64,000 nucleotides of DNA from Kribbella voronezhensis (GTDB taxonomy: Bacteria; Actinomycetota; Actinomycetes; Propionibacteriales; Kribbellaceae): positions 186,001-250,000 of the forward strand of contig NZ_SOCE01000003.1 of the NCBI RefSeq assembly GCF_004365175.1, written 5' to 3'. The translations under genes and the position numbers were made by a program. Positions 18,941 to 27,478 of this stretch are shown here, piece after piece. The notes under the pieces were generated by a model, which was not told where the DNA came from, searched no databases, and saw nothing but the letters and a program-made list of their open reading frames with translations. Position 1 is the stretch's first letter. Each line of letters begins with the position of its first letter.

Positions 18941-20092
18941 TTACGGGATGCGGAGTTCGACGCGGCGGTTGGCGACGCGGCCGGCCGCGGTGCTGTTCGA
19001 CGCGACGGGGTCGGCTTCGCCGTACCCGCGGCTGGTGAGGCGCTCGGCCGGTACGCCGAGCCTCGTCAGGGTTGCCTTCACCGCGTCGGCGCGTTCCTGC
19101 GACAAGGGGAGGCTGCTCGCGCTGCTGCCCAGGTTGTCGGTGTAGCCGGCCACCTCGACGCGGGTGGTGGCGCAACTCTTGAGCAGGGCGGCCGCCTTGA
19201 CCACCGAAGGACGGGAGGGATCGTTCACGATCGCGGTGCCGGACAGGAAGATGATCTTGTTCTGGGCGGTGAACTGGGCCAGCCGGGCCTCGAAGGTCTG
19301 GCAGGCCTCGGAGACCGGCGGCTTCGCGAGTTGCGGAACGGTCAGCTGGTTCGCGACCACCGCACCCGGTACGGCCGTGGCCGCGGCTCGTGCGGCAGTC
19401 GCCTTGGTGGCCTGGTCCGAGACCCGGCCGGACAACTTGACCGTCGTACCGTCGTAGTCGACCGAGGCGTCACCGGTCGCTGTCGACAGCGCGCGGAGCA
19501 GGCCGGTCACCGCCGTCACGTTCGCCAGACCGGAGTCCGGGTCGACGGTGATCTTGTCGCCGAAGGTGCCGCCGTCTTTCAGCAACGACTGCACCTCGGT
19601 GACGATCGCGTCCTTGATCGCCTGGTTCCGGACCGCGATCGTGACCTCGAAAGACGTGTCCGTCCGGACCAGACTGAACGGCGCGATCACTGCCTCGGTC
19701 TGCCCGCCCGTCGTCGGGGAGGGCGACGGGGTGGCGGCTACGTCGACGCTGCCGCCGGTCGCGCGGGCGACCCGGATTCCGTCGACACGGGCGACCACCT
19801 CCCGGGCCTGCTGCGCATCGGCACCGGCCGGTACGACGACCGTCGCGTCCCGCCCGTCCATCGTGACCTGGACCCCGTTGATTCCCTGGGCTTGCAGAGC
19901 AGCCAGCGATCTCTCGCGGAGGTCGTCCTCGGTCGCGCCGGTCCGCGTGACGAGCAGGGCGGCGGCCAGCAGCGCGGAGACGAGCACCGCGGCGAGCAGC
20001 CAGACGAAACCAGGCCGTCGGTGGACGAGTCCGGTACTCGTCGCGACTGCCGGAATGGGGTCGGACCGGTTCTCGTCCGAGGATCCGGGCAC
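18941..20092 (-). CDS. ArfA-like OmpA-domain membrane protein
   Basis: A 383-residue protein. A transmembrane helix (about 30-49, VWLLAAVLVSALLAAALLV) is followed by BON-like repeats (about 55-250; for example GDASVDYDGTTVKLSGRV). A C-terminal OmpA peptidoglycan-binding domain (about 265-383) has VAGYTDNLGSSASSLPLSQE, GYGEADPVASN and NRRVEL. This matches mycobacterial OmpATb/ArfA (TM-BON-OmpA). The GTG at 20092 has GGAGGAACA in front and is preferred to the TTG at 20116. It is followed, after 288 nt, by ArfB- and ArfC-like genes. It probably anchors to peptidoglycan; pore activity is disputed in the mycobacterial protein. Confidence 0.85.
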   Translation of the reverse strand: MPGSSDENRSDPIPAVATSTGLVHRRPGFVWLLAAVLVSALLAAALLVTRTGATEDDLRERSLAALQAQGINGVQVTMDGRDATVVVPAGADAQQAREVVARVDGIRVARATGGSVDVAATPSPSPTTGGQTEAVIAPFSLVRTDTSFEVTIAVRNQAIKDAIVTEVQSLLKDGGTFGDKITVDPDSGLANVTAVTGLLRALSTATGDASVDYDGTTVKLSGRVSDQATKATAARAAATAVPGAVVANQLTVPQLAKPPVSEACQTFEARLAQFTAQNKIIFLSGTAIVNDPSRPSVVKAAALLKSCATTRVEVAGYTDNLGSSASSLPLSQERADAVKATLTRLGVPAERLTSRGYGEADPVASNSTAAGRVANRRVELRIP

Positions 20093-20411
20093 TGTTCCTC
20101 CGTCGACTGCGGTCAAGCGTGACCGTGCGCGCAGAGATTACTCCGTACGCCGTCCACCGCGCACGCCCGCCCACGCCTCGACATCCCCAGCTGTTCACCG
20201 CCGGCCTCCGCGTCCGCACGGCCGCGACTGTCTGCGACTGCGGAAGGCCCATTCCGTGGCGCTGCGTAGACCGAGCCTGTCCAACGTTGTCCTGTCTCGG
20301 ACAGGGCGCAGATGTGCCATGTCGATGCGGAGGGAATCCCTTGACTTAACCCGCGCGGTTGGCCGTACTGGACCCTGCGCCCGACCCGGCAAGCGCTGAC
20401 AGGAGGGGCTC
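20093..20411. other. Divergent intergenic region, arfA-like / winged-helix regulator
   Basis: 319 bp without a gene. For the + strand regulator, TTGACT (20341-20346) with TACTGG (20366-20371) is a weak promoter candidate, and AGGAGGGG ends two bases before its ATG. CCTGTC-TCG-GACAGG (20291-20305) is a perfect 6-bp inverted repeat that could be an operator. Confidence 0.4.
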
Positions 20412-20921
20412 ATGGACAGACCGCCGGACTCGTCCCTGGTCATCGGCGTAGCCACGTCCACCGCCGAGCGAATGCACCTCGCGCGGCTGCTCGCCGACGC
20501 CGACGCGGTGCTCCTGGTCTCCAGCGCCGAACAGGCCCGCGCCTTCCTGGCTCTGACGACCGCGCCCGAGACGACACCCGTAGTACTGAGTCCCGCGGCT
20601 GAACCCCACCCGACGCCGGTCGCCACCTCCGATCCGGACGAGCTCAGTCTCGACGTCCACCGCCGCGTGGTCCGCTGGCGGGATCGCGAGATCTCCCTGA
20701 CCCGCCTCGAGCACGACTTCCTGCGCTGCCTGGTCACCGAACCAGGCCGCGTCTGGACCTACCAACGCCTCCACCTCGCCGTCTGGGGCAACGAACACCT
20801 CGGCCACGGCTCCCACATCCACTCGGTCGTCAAACGCCTCCGCCAAAAACTCGCCGACCTGGGCACCACCGTCACCATCCACGCAGTCCGAGGCGTCGGC
20901 TTCCACCTCTTACCCGCCTGA
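20412..20921 (+). CDS. Stand-alone winged-helix (OmpR/PhoB C-domain) regulator, paralogue 1
   Basis: A 169-residue protein. The C-terminal half (about 80-169) is a Trans_reg_C winged helix: LTRLEHDFLRCLVTEPGRVW, then VVKRLRQKLADLG and VRGVGFHL. The N-terminal half resembles the outline of a receiver (LVIGVATSTAERMHLARLLA) but has no phospho-acceptor Asp/Asp/Lys pattern, so it is unlikely to be a response regulator. A clear paralogue lies at 25713-26291; the pair flanks the giant subtilase gene. A bidirectional terminator separates it from that gene. The target is unknown. Confidence 0.8.
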   Translation: MDRPPDSSLVIGVATSTAERMHLARLLADADAVLLVSSAEQARAFLALTTAPETTPVVLSPAAEPHPTPVATSDPDELSLDVHRRVVRWRDREISLTRLEHDFLRCLVTEPGRVWTYQRLHLAVWGNEHLGHGSHIHSVVKRLRQKLADLGTTVTIHAVRGVGFHLLPA

Positions 20922-20968
20922 CTCCCCGCGTACGTCGAGCCGCGATGCGGGCTCGTAGTACAAGCAGA

Positions 20969-21001
20969 CCGGCCCCGCCCACAGGTTGTGGGCGGGGCCG
21001 G
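20969..21001. terminator. Bidirectional hairpin terminator
   Basis: A perfect 15-bp stem, CCGGCCCCGCCCACA / TGTGGGCGGGGCCGG, with a 3-nt loop (GGT). It lies between the convergent regulator and subtilase genes. Confidence 0.8.
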
Positions 21002-21017
21002 GAGTGCTAGGCCGGGG

Positions 21018-24000
21018 TTACTTGGTGGCCTTCAGGGCGAAGTTTTCGGTGACCGGGGTGCCGGCTACCAGCTTGGTGGTGCGGGTTTGGGGTTTGTAGC
21101 CGTCCTTGGCGGCGATCAGGGTGAGGGGGTTGTTGCGACGGTCCAGCCAGTAGGCGTAGTTGCCGTCCTTGTCGGTGATGAAGGTGTACGACGACGCCCA
21201 GGAGTCGACCTCGACGGTCGCGCCCGACAGGGGAGCGGTGACGCCCGAGGTACTGACGCCGCTGACCGTGCCGAGGAGCTTGCTCCAGGTGGTCGGTGGG
21301 GTGACGTTCATCTTCACGTCGACCGGGTTGACCGTGTACGGCGTGTTCTCGCCGATGGTGACCGTGGCCGTGTAGGTGCCCGGCTGGTCGACGCTGGCGC
21401 TCAGGCCCACCTTGACGACGACCTTCTCGCCCGGGGCCAGGGTGGCCTCGGTCTGGTCGACGGTCAGCCAGCTGACGTCGGCCGACGATTCGGAGCAGTC
21501 CTCGAGACCGGGCAGTACTTCGCTGCTTGCGGTCGCGTTGAACGATCCGGACGAACCGCCGATCTTGTAGAAGCCGCAGGCCGCGCCACCGCGGTACCGC
21601 GGCTGGTTGGCGTTCGGTGTCGCGGTCCACGTGTTGGCGGCCGCGTCGTAGGCGAAGCCGGCGTTGGTGATGGCGCCGCCCTGGACGCCGCCGACGACGA
21701 TCAGCTTGCCGCCGGCAACCGAGTTGGACGAGGCCCAGTGGTCGGCCGGAGCGTCGGCGATCGGCGACCAGGAGTTGGCCGACGGGTCGAAGACGTAGCC
21801 GCCCTTCTGCGCCGCTGCTCCGTCGTTACCGCCGGAGCAGTACACCTTGCCGTCGATCGCGCCACAGGCCAGGAACGCCACCGACTTCGGGTAGTTGGCA
21901 ACCGTCGACCAGCTGTTGGCTGCCGCGTCGTACGCGACGACCGAGTTGGACATCGGGGTGCAGTTGGCGCTGGTGCAGCCACCGACGGCGTACAGCTTGC
22001 CGTCGAGGACAGCGGTACCGGCGGCCGCCCGCGGAGCGGGGTTGTCGGCGACCGGGGACCACTTGTTCGCGGCCGGGTCGTAGGACCAGGTCGCGGCGTC
22101 CGGGCCGGCGGCGCCCCAGCCGCTGCTGGCGATGATCTTGCCACCGACAGCACCGACGCTGACCGCGTTGCGGGCACCTGGCAGCGGCGCGATCGCCGTC
22201 CAGGCCAGCGTGGCCGGGTCGTAGACGTAGTTGTTCGCCGACGAGGCCGAACCGTTGCCGCCGGCAATCGAGTAGATCTTGCCGTCGACGTTGACCGTCC
22301 GGTTGTCCATCACGACCGCCGGGTAGTCGGCGATGTCCTGCCACGGGGCCGCGAGCGGCTTGACCGGAGCAGCGGCACCGTTCGTCTTGCCGGCCAGCTT
22401 GCTGCCGAAGTACGTCGGGACCTCCAGCCGCTGCAGCGGGGCGCCGGTGCCGGTCAGCACCTGCGTCTTGGTGGTGGTGCTGCCGTTGGCGTTCTGCAGG
22501 ACGAAGCCGCCGTCGCGCTCACCGAACTTCAGGTCGACCGGCGCGCCGCCGGTGTTGGTGACGGTGAACGACTTGGTGACCTTGCCGTCGGGCATCCTCA
22601 GGTTCGCCGAGATCGCCGACGGGGTGACGCTGACCCGGCCGGCGGCCAGGGTGAAGTCGGCCGGGGTGACCCAGTCGGCTTCGACGTTCACCGACTGGTT
22701 CGCCGAGACGTAGTTGCCGGCCTTGGCGGTGAAGCTGTGCGTGTCGGAGTCCGACGAGTACAGCCAGTAGAAGCCGTCGGCGAGCCCGGTGTCGTCCGGG
22801 GTGGCGACGGTGGTCGCGGTCTCGGCCGGCTTGTCGTCGCGGGTGACGACGGCGCCGTTGACGAAGCCGCCGGTGTTGGCGTCCTTGACGTTGCCGACGA
22901 CGAGGCCGCCGCCGGTCGGCTCACAGGTGACCGTGCTGCCGATCAGGACGTTGTCGACCTGCCACCACCACTCGTACGAGGCGTCGTAGTAGTGGAACCG
23001 AACCTGTACGGCGGACTTGCCGGCCGCCTGCGGGATCGGGATCTCCTTCACCCCGCGCAGGTCCGCGGTCTGGGCGACGAGGTTGCTCCAGGTCGCGCCG
23101 CCGTCGATCGACAGATCCACGTCGGCCTTCTCGCCGGACAGGTAGTTCAGGTCCTGGTTGAAGCGGACCACCGGTGCGGTGACCGCGCTGAGGTCGACGA
23201 CCGGGCTGACCAGCGAGGTGTCCTGGGACTGCCCGGAGCCGTACTTGTCGCTGTCGACGATCGCGAAGCCGCCGGTCCCGCCGGTCAGGTTGCCGCGGTT
23301 GCCGGCATCGGTGAACTTCCAGGTCTGGCCGTTGCCCTTGTTGTCCACGACGGTCCAGCCGCTCGGCGCCGCGGTGCCGTCGAAGGTCTCGTAGACCCCG
23401 TCCGAACCGTTGCGGTAGCCGGGTGCGGTCAGGCAGGCGTCGCTGCGAACCGGTACTGCGACGTTCTTGGTGAGGTTGCCCGTGCCGACCGTGATCGGCT
23501 GGGTCACCGTCTGGTAGCCCGGGTACTGCGACTCGACCTTCAGCGAGTACGACGAGCTCGACGGGACTTTGAGGCTGTACCGGCCGTTCGTCGGAGTCGT
23601 GTAGTCGAAGACCCCACCTGGGCCGACGACGCTCACCTTCGCGTACAGCGGCCAGCCGTGGCCGGAGCCGTCGGTGATGGTGCCGCCGACGTTCACCGTC
23701 GGAGCGGAGGCGAGGGTGAAGTCCTTCGTCGTGGTGGTGTTCAGGGTGACCGTTGCGGTGGCTGTCTGGCCGACGTAGCCGAAGGCGGCCACTGCGATCG
23801 AGTAGTCACCGGCAGGCAGGATGGCCGAGTAGCTGCCGTCTGCCGAAGTGGTCAGCACCTTGTCCGGAGTACCGGTCTGGCTGATCGTCACCGAGGCGCC
23901 GGCGACAGCAGCACCACCGGTCGCGGTGACCTTGCCCTTGAGGGTGCCGGTGTCGCCGACCGGGGCCGCGTTCAGCAGTGCGAGCGCGTCGAGCCGGCCT

Positions 24001-25424
24001 TCGCCGTACACGTTGTTGTTGGTCGCGGTACCACCACAGGTGGTGTCGGACTTGTCGACGGCCGTTTGGTTGAGGAGCGCCCGGGTGGCCGCGACGTCGC
24101 CCTTCAGGCTCGGCGCGCCCGACCACAACAGCGCGACGACACCCGCGAGGTGCGGTGTCGCCATCGAGGTGCCGTTGAAGGCGCCGTAGGTGTTGCCGGG
24201 CAGGCTCGACCGGATGTTGACACCCGGGGCCGAGATGTTCGGCTTGATCACGCCGTTCTGGCCGGAACCGCGGCCGGAGAACGAGGCGACGTTGTTGTTG
24301 ATGTCGTAGGCACCCGCGGAGTAGATGCTCTGCGTGCTGCCGGGTGAGCCGCTGGTGTTGCACCCCGGGCCGCTGTTGCCGTTGGCGAACACACCCATGA
24401 TCCCGGACGCGGTCCAGGCGTTGGTGACGTCCTCCATGAACGGGTCGTTCGACGGCAGCGTGCTGCCCCAGGAGTTGTTGATGACGTTCGGCCGCTTGCT
24501 CGCGTCCGGGTTCTGACCGGCGAGGTTGGTCGGCTCGAGCATCCACTGCCCGGAGCTGATCAGCGCGTCGTCGCTGGGGCAGCAGCCGTTGGCGGCGATC
24601 CACTTGACGCCCGGTGCGACGCCGACCTGGTTGCCCGCGCCGTCGTCGCCGGCCATGGTGCCCATCGTGTGGGTGCCGTGCCCGTTGCCGTCGGCCGGTG
24701 CGTTCGGCGAGGTGCCGGCCGCGTCGAACCAGTTGTAGTTGTGGTCGAACTGGCCGTTGCCCAGGTTGCCGCGGTAGGAGTTCACCAGCGCCGGGTGGTC
24801 GTACTGGACCCCGGTGTCGATGCTGGCGACCACGATGCCGGCGCCCTTGTCGCCGTACTGCGACCAGACCTGGTCGGCCTTGATGTTCGCGATACCCCAC
24901 TCGACCGAGTTGATCTGGTGCTCGGTGGTCCCGACGGTGGTCTTCGGGATCTCGTACTTGACCGGGTTGTAGATCGCCTCGACCTCGCTGCGCGCGGCCA
25001 GGCTCTGCGCCATCTCCAGCGAGCCGCCCTTGACGACGATCGCGTTGGTGGCCCAGTAGCTCTTGTACGACGCGTGGCCGGCGTCCAGCTGGGCCTTGAC
25101 GCCCGCCTGGCTCTCCGCGGCGGTCTTCTTCAGCGCTGCGGCGACCGCCGTACCGCGCTGGGTCCAGTCGGTGATCTTGCTCGCGGCGGTCAGGTCGGCC
25201 TTGGCGCTGAAGTGGACCCAGAAGTCCGTGGCTTCCTTGGCGTTGTCACCCTGCAGCTTCGATAGCAGATCAGGCTTGATCTTGCTCACCGGCGCGGGCG
25301 TCCCGCTGGGTTTGGTGGGTGGTGCCGCCTGGGCGGCCGAGGCCAGCCCCGTCGTGATCACGGCAACCGCCGCCAGAGCACTCACCAGAGATCTGGCGAG
25401 TCCCCCTCTTCGTTGATGTGACAT
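21018..25424 (-). CDS. Giant secreted subtilisin-like (S8) protease with Kelch and Ig-like modules
   Basis: A 1468-residue secreted protease. The signal peptide (about 1-34, ending AAQA) and propeptide-like region precede the S8 domain (about 165-480). The catalytic triad is intact: Asp203 in IDTGVQYDHP, His249 in GNGHGTHTMGT, Ser420 in GTSMATPH. Two CarboxypepD_reg modules (about 490-650) follow, then a jelly-roll 'anchor J'-like domain (about 665-835), Kelch repeats (about 1030-1285; YVYDPATLAWTAIAPLPGA), an Ig-like segment (about 1300-1365) and a final CarboxypepD_reg module. It likely degrades external proteins or polymers. The flanking paralogous regulators are candidates for its control. 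Confidence 0.9.
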   Translation of the reverse strand: MSHQRRGGLARSLVSALAAVAVITTGLASAAQAAPPTKPSGTPAPVSKIKPDLLSKLQGDNAKEATDFWVHFSAKADLTAASKITDWTQRGTAVAAALKKTAAESQAGVKAQLDAGHASYKSYWATNAIVVKGGSLEMAQSLAARSEVEAIYNPVKYEIPKTTVGTTEHQINSVEWGIANIKADQVWSQYGDKGAGIVVASIDTGVQYDHPALVNSYRGNLGNGQFDHNYNWFDAAGTSPNAPADGNGHGTHTMGTMAGDDGAGNQVGVAPGVKWIAANGCCPSDDALISSGQWMLEPTNLAGQNPDASKRPNVINNSWGSTLPSNDPFMEDVTNAWTASGIMGVFANGNSGPGCNTSGSPGSTQSIYSAGAYDINNNVASFSGRGSGQNGVIKPNISAPGVNIRSSLPGNTYGAFNGTSMATPHLAGVVALLWSGAPSLKGDVAATRALLNQTAVDKSDTTCGGTATNNNVYGEGRLDALALLNAAPVGDTGTLKGKVTATGGAAVAGASVTISQTGTPDKVLTTSADGSYSAILPAGDYSIAVAAFGYVGQTATATVTLNTTTTKDFTLASAPTVNVGGTITDGSGHGWPLYAKVSVVGPGGVFDYTTPTNGRYSLKVPSSSSYSLKVESQYPGYQTVTQPITVGTGNLTKNVAVPVRSDACLTAPGYRNGSDGVYETFDGTAAPSGWTVVDNKGNGQTWKFTDAGNRGNLTGGTGGFAIVDSDKYGSGQSQDTSLVSPVVDLSAVTAPVVRFNQDLNYLSGEKADVDLSIDGGATWSNLVAQTADLRGVKEIPIPQAAGKSAVQVRFHYYDASYEWWWQVDNVLIGSTVTCEPTGGGLVVGNVKDANTGGFVNGAVVTRDDKPAETATTVATPDDTGLADGFYWLYSSDSDTHSFTAKAGNYVSANQSVNVEADWVTPADFTLAAGRVSVTPSAISANLRMPDGKVTKSFTVTNTGGAPVDLKFGERDGGFVLQNANGSTTTKTQVLTGTGAPLQRLEVPTYFGSKLAGKTNGAAAPVKPLAAPWQDIADYPAVVMDNRTVNVDGKIYSIAGGNGSASSANNYVYDPATLAWTAIAPLPGARNAVSVGAVGGKIIASSGWGAAGPDAATWSYDPAANKWSPVADNPAPRAAAGTAVLDGKLYAVGGCTSANCTPMSNSVVAYDAAANSWSTVANYPKSVAFLACGAIDGKVYCSGGNDGAAAQKGGYVFDPSANSWSPIADAPADHWASSNSVAGGKLIVVGGVQGGAITNAGFAYDAAANTWTATPNANQPRYRGGAACGFYKIGGSSGSFNATASSEVLPGLEDCSESSADVSWLTVDQTEATLAPGEKVVVKVGLSASVDQPGTYTATVTIGENTPYTVNPVDVKMNVTPPTTWSKLLGTVSGVSTSGVTAPLSGATVEVDSWASSYTFITDKDGNYAYWLDRRNNPLTLIAAKDGYKPQTRTTKLVAGTPVTENFALKATK

Positions 25425-25712
25425 CTCTGCAGCCCCTCACTTGTACATCCCCGAGTCGGCCCCCGAGCCAACTTGCGAGGTGCAGGGCCTCGCAGCTCCC
25501 CGGTGCTGAACCGGTTCTGCGAACGCTCCGTGCCCCCCAGGTCGCGGCATGTGACGCCGCGAGCTTGTCGTGGACCCTATGTGTCACGCAAAGGTCTGAA
25601 CAAGCACACTTCGTGAGCAAGACGTCACTAGCGGTTGCCCGCTTCGAGGCAAAGCCCGCCATTATTTGTCAATCCGTTGACGATTACAGGCAGGGGTTGA
25701 CACCGTAGCCGG
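25425..25712. other. Divergent promoter region of subtilase and second winged-helix regulator
   Basis: 288 bp, no gene. The inverted repeat GTCAA-TCCG-TTGAC (25668-25681) and a further TTGAC (25697-25701) cluster just upstream of the regulator. The subtilase start has only a weak GAGGGG-type RBS. Confidence 0.4.
25668..25681. promoter_or_regulatory. Perfect inverted repeat upstream of winged-helix regulator
   Basis: GTCAA, 4-nt spacer, TTGAC, 31 nt before the ATG at 25713. TTGAC is also a -35-like core, so the site may combine promoter and operator. A third TTGAC follows 16 nt later. It may be bound by the regulator encoded downstream, which would also place it in the subtilase promoter region. 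Confidence 0.4.
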
Positions 25713-26291
25713 ATGGTCACCGCCCGTGTTCCTGATCGACCGAACGACCCCGCCTCGTTTCCCCTGCTCATCGCCGTCAACGCCTCGCTCGAGGAGCGGG
25801 TCCGGCTGGCCGAACTGGTCGACGACGTCGCGCCGCTGCTGCTCGTCTCCAGCCTGGACGAACTCCGCAAGCTGATCTCGCCCGCCGCCCAGCAGCCTCC
25901 TGAGCAACCCGAACCGCCCGAGCCGGCCGTTGCGGTCACCCGGACGCGACCTGAGCGCAGGACGCGGTCGGCCGACGTACTCACGATCGATTCGGCGCGG
26001 TCGGTGGCGCAGTGGCGGGACCGGGAGGTTCCGTTGACGGAACTGGAGCACGATCTGCTGCTGCAGTTGACGATCGAGCCGCTGCGAACCTGGACGTACG
26101 AGGCGCTGCACCAGGCCGTCTGGGGCAACCGGCATCTGCGCGGAACGGCCGATGTGCATTCGCTGGTGAAGCGGTTGCGGCGCAAACTCGACGAACTCGG
26201 TACGACGGTCACCATCGACGCGGTCCGGGGGACCGGCTTCCGGCTCACCGATCACCAGCGACCGTCGATCACCGGATTGCGTGCCGGGTAG
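25713..26291 (+). CDS. Stand-alone winged-helix (OmpR/PhoB C-domain) regulator, paralogue 2
   Basis: A 192-residue paralogue of the protein at 20412-20921. It shares an N-terminal segment (VRLAELVDDVAPLLLVSSLD against MHLARLLADADAVLLVSSAE), then a longer Pro-rich linker (about 50-85). The C-terminal winged helix is nearly identical in plan: LTELEHDLLLQL, WTYEALHQAVWGN, VKRLRRKLDELGTTVTIDAV. The shared WGN...VHS/IHS core shows recent common origin. Eleven nt separate it from threonine synthase, so the two may be co-transcribed by position alone. Confidence 0.8.
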   Translation: MVTARVPDRPNDPASFPLLIAVNASLEERVRLAELVDDVAPLLLVSSLDELRKLISPAAQQPPEQPEPPEPAVAVTRTRPERRTRSADVLTIDSARSVAQWRDREVPLTELEHDLLLQLTIEPLRTWTYEALHQAVWGNRHLRGTADVHSLVKRLRRKLDELGTTVTIDAVRGTGFRLTDHQRPSITGLRAG

Positions 26292-26302
26292 CCTCTGAAC
26301 TC

Positions 26303-27478
26303 GTGCGCTTCTCAGCCTTGCGTCAGCTCGAATGCCCGAAGTGCGGTCTCGTCCACGACCCCGATCAGGTGATCGGTCTCTGCGACTGCGGCTCGCCCCT
26401 GCTCGCCCGCTACGACCTCGACGAGGTGCGGGCCGGCCTGACCAAGGCGGAGGTCGCCTCGCGGGCGCCGGATCTCTGGCGGTACCACGAGTTGCTGCCG
26501 GTCCGCGATCCGGCGAACGTGATCAGCCTGGGGGAGGGCATGACCCCCTTGCTCGCCCTGCCGGCGTACGGGCGGGAGCTCGGCGTACCGAACCTGCTGA
26601 TGAAGGACGAAGGGCTGATCCCGACCGGCACGTTCAAGGCGCGCGGGGCCGCGGTCGGGGTGTCGCGCGCGTACGAGGTCGGCGTGCGGAAGATCGCGAT
26701 GCCGACGAACGGGAACGCCGGGTCGGCGTGGGCGACCTTCGCGGCCCGGGCGGGGATGGAGGCGCTGATCGCGATGCCGATCGCGGCGCCGGAGATCTGC
26801 CGGCGGGAGGTGACGATCGTCGGGGCGGAGCTGAAGCTGATCGACGGGTTGATCGGTGACGCCGGCGCCTGGATCCGCGAGCAGTTGGCGACGCGGGACG
26901 GCTACCTGGACGTGTCGACGTTGAAGGAGCCCTACCGGATCGAGGGCAAGAAGACGATGGGTCTGGAGATCGCCGAGCAGCTGGGCTGGAAGATGCCGGA
27001 CGTGATCCTCTACCCGACCGGTGGCGGCGTCGGGCTGATCGGGATCTGGAAGGCGCTGGCCGAACTGGCCGCGCTCGGCTGGGTCGACGGGCCGATGCCG
27101 CGGCTGGTCGCGGTACAGGCCACCGGGTGTGCGCCGATCGTGACGGCGTGGGAGAAGGGACTGCCGGAGAGCGAGCCGTGGGCCGACGCGAAGACCGTTG
27201 CCTTCGGCATCACTGTGCCGAAGGCGCTCGGTGATTTCCTTGTCCTGCAAGCGATCGCGGAGACCGATGGTTGCGCGATCGCCGTGGACGACGAGGAGAT
27301 CCTTGCTGCTCAGCGTCGCTGCGCCGAGGTGGAAGGCGCCTTCGTGTGTCCCGAAGGCGCCGCCAACTTCGCTGCTGTCCGGCAACTCCGGGCGTCGGGC
27401 TGGATCAAGGCCGATGATCAGGTCGTTGCCCTGAACACCGGTACCGGCCTGAAGTACCCGGAGACGGTCCCGCTCTAG
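26303..27478 (+). CDS. thrC: Threonine synthase
   Basis: A 391-residue PLP enzyme converting O-phosphohomoserine to threonine. An N-terminal zinc-ribbon-like motif (CPKCG...CDCG, about 10-30) precedes the catalytic domain. The PLP lysine is Lys112 in GTFKARG, and a glycine-rich phosphate loop follows in PTGGGVGLIG. This is the zinc-ribbon-bearing thrC class; related PLP lyases (cysteate synthase-like) are an alternative. The GTG at 26303 fits the first conserved residues. No other threonine gene is nearby. Its stop overlaps the convergent glgE stop within a CTAG tetramer. Confidence 0.87.
   Translation: MRFSALRQLECPKCGLVHDPDQVIGLCDCGSPLLARYDLDEVRAGLTKAEVASRAPDLWRYHELLPVRDPANVISLGEGMTPLLALPAYGRELGVPNLLMKDEGLIPTGTFKARGAAVGVSRAYEVGVRKIAMPTNGNAGSAWATFAARAGMEALIAMPIAAPEICRREVTIVGAELKLIDGLIGDAGAWIREQLATRDGYLDVSTLKEPYRIEGKKTMGLEIAEQLGWKMPDVILYPTGGGVGLIGIWKALAELAALGWVDGPMPRLVAVQATGCAPIVTAWEKGLPESEPWADAKTVAFGITVPKALGDFLVLQAIAETDGCAIAVDDEEILAAQRRCAEVEGAFVCPEGAANFAAVRQLRASGWIKADDQVVALNTGTGLKYPETVPL

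Noticed and set aside
20988-24347. 1119-aa open frame antisense to the subtilase gene
   Set aside because: Arg/Gly/Asp/Val-rich composition with no domain, a shadow of the high-GC subtilase coding strand that has an intact catalytic triad.
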